Assembly (NCBI GenBank): GCA_031267345.1
Contig: JAIRZG010000033.1
Span: 1-23,121 of the forward strand
DNA: 23,121 bases
Origin: Zoogloeaceae bacterium
GTDB lineage: Bacteria; Pseudomonadota; Gammaproteobacteria; Burkholderiales; Rhodocyclaceae
Direction: 5' to 3'
This document shows positions 22,785 to 23,121 of this stretch, piece by piece (position 1 is the stretch's first letter; every line of letters begins with the position of its first letter). The notes beneath the pieces were generated by a model. That model did not search any database, had not been told where the DNA came from, and worked only from the letters and a program-made list of their open reading frames with translations. The translations under genes were made by a program, and so were the position numbers.

Positions 22785-23121
22785 AACGCGGTTCCTATCT
22801 CTGGAATATGATATTGAGCGTAGGCACCCGCGTGTTGATGACCGGCATCCGTCTGCTGCGCAACATCCTGCTCGCGCGTCTGCTCGGCCCTGCCGACCGG
22901 GGTTTGTTTGCCCTGCTGAATACCCTGCCGGACTTGATCGCGGCGCTCACCTGCGGTGGCCTCAACACCGCTGTCGGCTATCAGACGGCGCATCGGCGCC
23001 CGATCAGCGTGCTGCTCACCCAGTTGCTGGTTTACGGATGCCTGTTCGCCACCCTGGTTACGTTGCTCGGTGTGGCAGCGCTGCGCTGGTTTGGCGGTGA
23101 TTTTGGCCTGACGCGGCAGTT
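22781..23121 (+). CDS. wzx: Wzx-type polysaccharide flippase (5' part, runs off right edge)
   Basis: Translation from ATG 22781 stays open to the window edge (113 complete codons). The start MKRGSYLWNMILSVGTRVLMTGIRLLRNILLARLLGPADRGLFALLNTLPDLIAALTCGGLNTAVGY-type sequence is that of oligosaccharide flippases of the MOP/Wzx superfamily: a first helix, then an ARLLGPADRG loop, then a helix with a GGLNTAVGY turn. A third helix follows (ISVLLTQLLVYGCLFATLVTLLGVAAL). Such proteins flip undecaprenyl-linked repeat units to the periplasm, completing the Wzx/Wzy route. An in-frame ATG at 22775 is an alternative start. The ATG overlaps the deacetylase stop by four bases (ATGA). Most of the protein lies outside the window. 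Confidence 0.85.
   Translation, partial: MKRGSYLWNMILSVGTRVLMTGIRLLRNILLARLLGPADRGLFALLNTLPDLIAALTCGGLNTAVGYQTAHRRPISVLLTQLLVYGCLFATLVTLLGVAALRWFGGDFGLTRQ

Overview
The window looks like a chromosomal segment of a Gram-negative proteobacterium, probably a betaproteobacterium. The evidence is a G+C-rich housekeeping background, an OmpR/EnvZ-type pair, a DUF3106 protein (a family I associate mainly with Betaproteobacteria), a methionyl-tRNA synthetase with a fused tRNA-binding domain, and a Wza/Wzz/Wzy/Wzx-type exopolysaccharide (EPS) cluster. The taxonomic call is inference, because no rRNA or tRNA gene is present.

Positions 1-1754 (minus strand) look accessory. They hold the 5' part of an AT-rich polysaccharide pyruvyltransferase-family gene that runs off the left edge, then a HigB/HigA-like toxin-antitoxin pair. 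The toxin frame is broken by an apparent one-base deletion, and a small palindrome lies upstream. Positions 1954-4871 (minus strand) are signal transduction: a single-receiver response regulator, an EnvZ-like sensor kinase and an OmpR-like regulator. Two regulatory-looking repeats stand out here: a long interrupted inverted repeat in front of the lone response regulator, and a 22-bp-period direct repeat just upstream of ompR.

Positions 5023-10824 (plus strand) carry a secreted DUF3106 protein (divergent from ompR), metG, an unrecognised secreted protein, and a SulP-family anion transporter with a STAS domain. Positions 10825-11141 are non-coding. They contain a perfect hairpin directly after sulP, a stretch with competing stems, and a promoter-like site overlapped by a perfect 8-bp inverted repeat that probably drives the EPS operon.

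Positions 11142-23121 (plus strand) form one tightly packed EPS operon that continues beyond the right edge. In order: initiating sugar-phosphate transferase, BY-kinase-like ATPase with a degenerate P-loop, Wza-type outer-membrane lipoprotein, Wzz/GumC-type chain-length protein without a kinase domain, GT4 glycosyltransferase, Wzy/WaaL-type polymerase, membrane acyltransferase fused to an SGNH esterase-like domain, two GT2 glycosyltransferases, a NodB-type deacetylase, and the start of a Wzx-type flippase. Many junctions overlap (ATGA or similar), which suggests co-transcription and translational coupling. Together they predict a lipid-linked repeat unit that is built in the cytoplasm, flipped, polymerised and exported. 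It is probably O-acylated and possibly de-N-acetylated. The acyltransferase gene is visibly AT-richer than its operon neighbours. I found no CRISPR array, insertion sequence, tRNA or rRNA.
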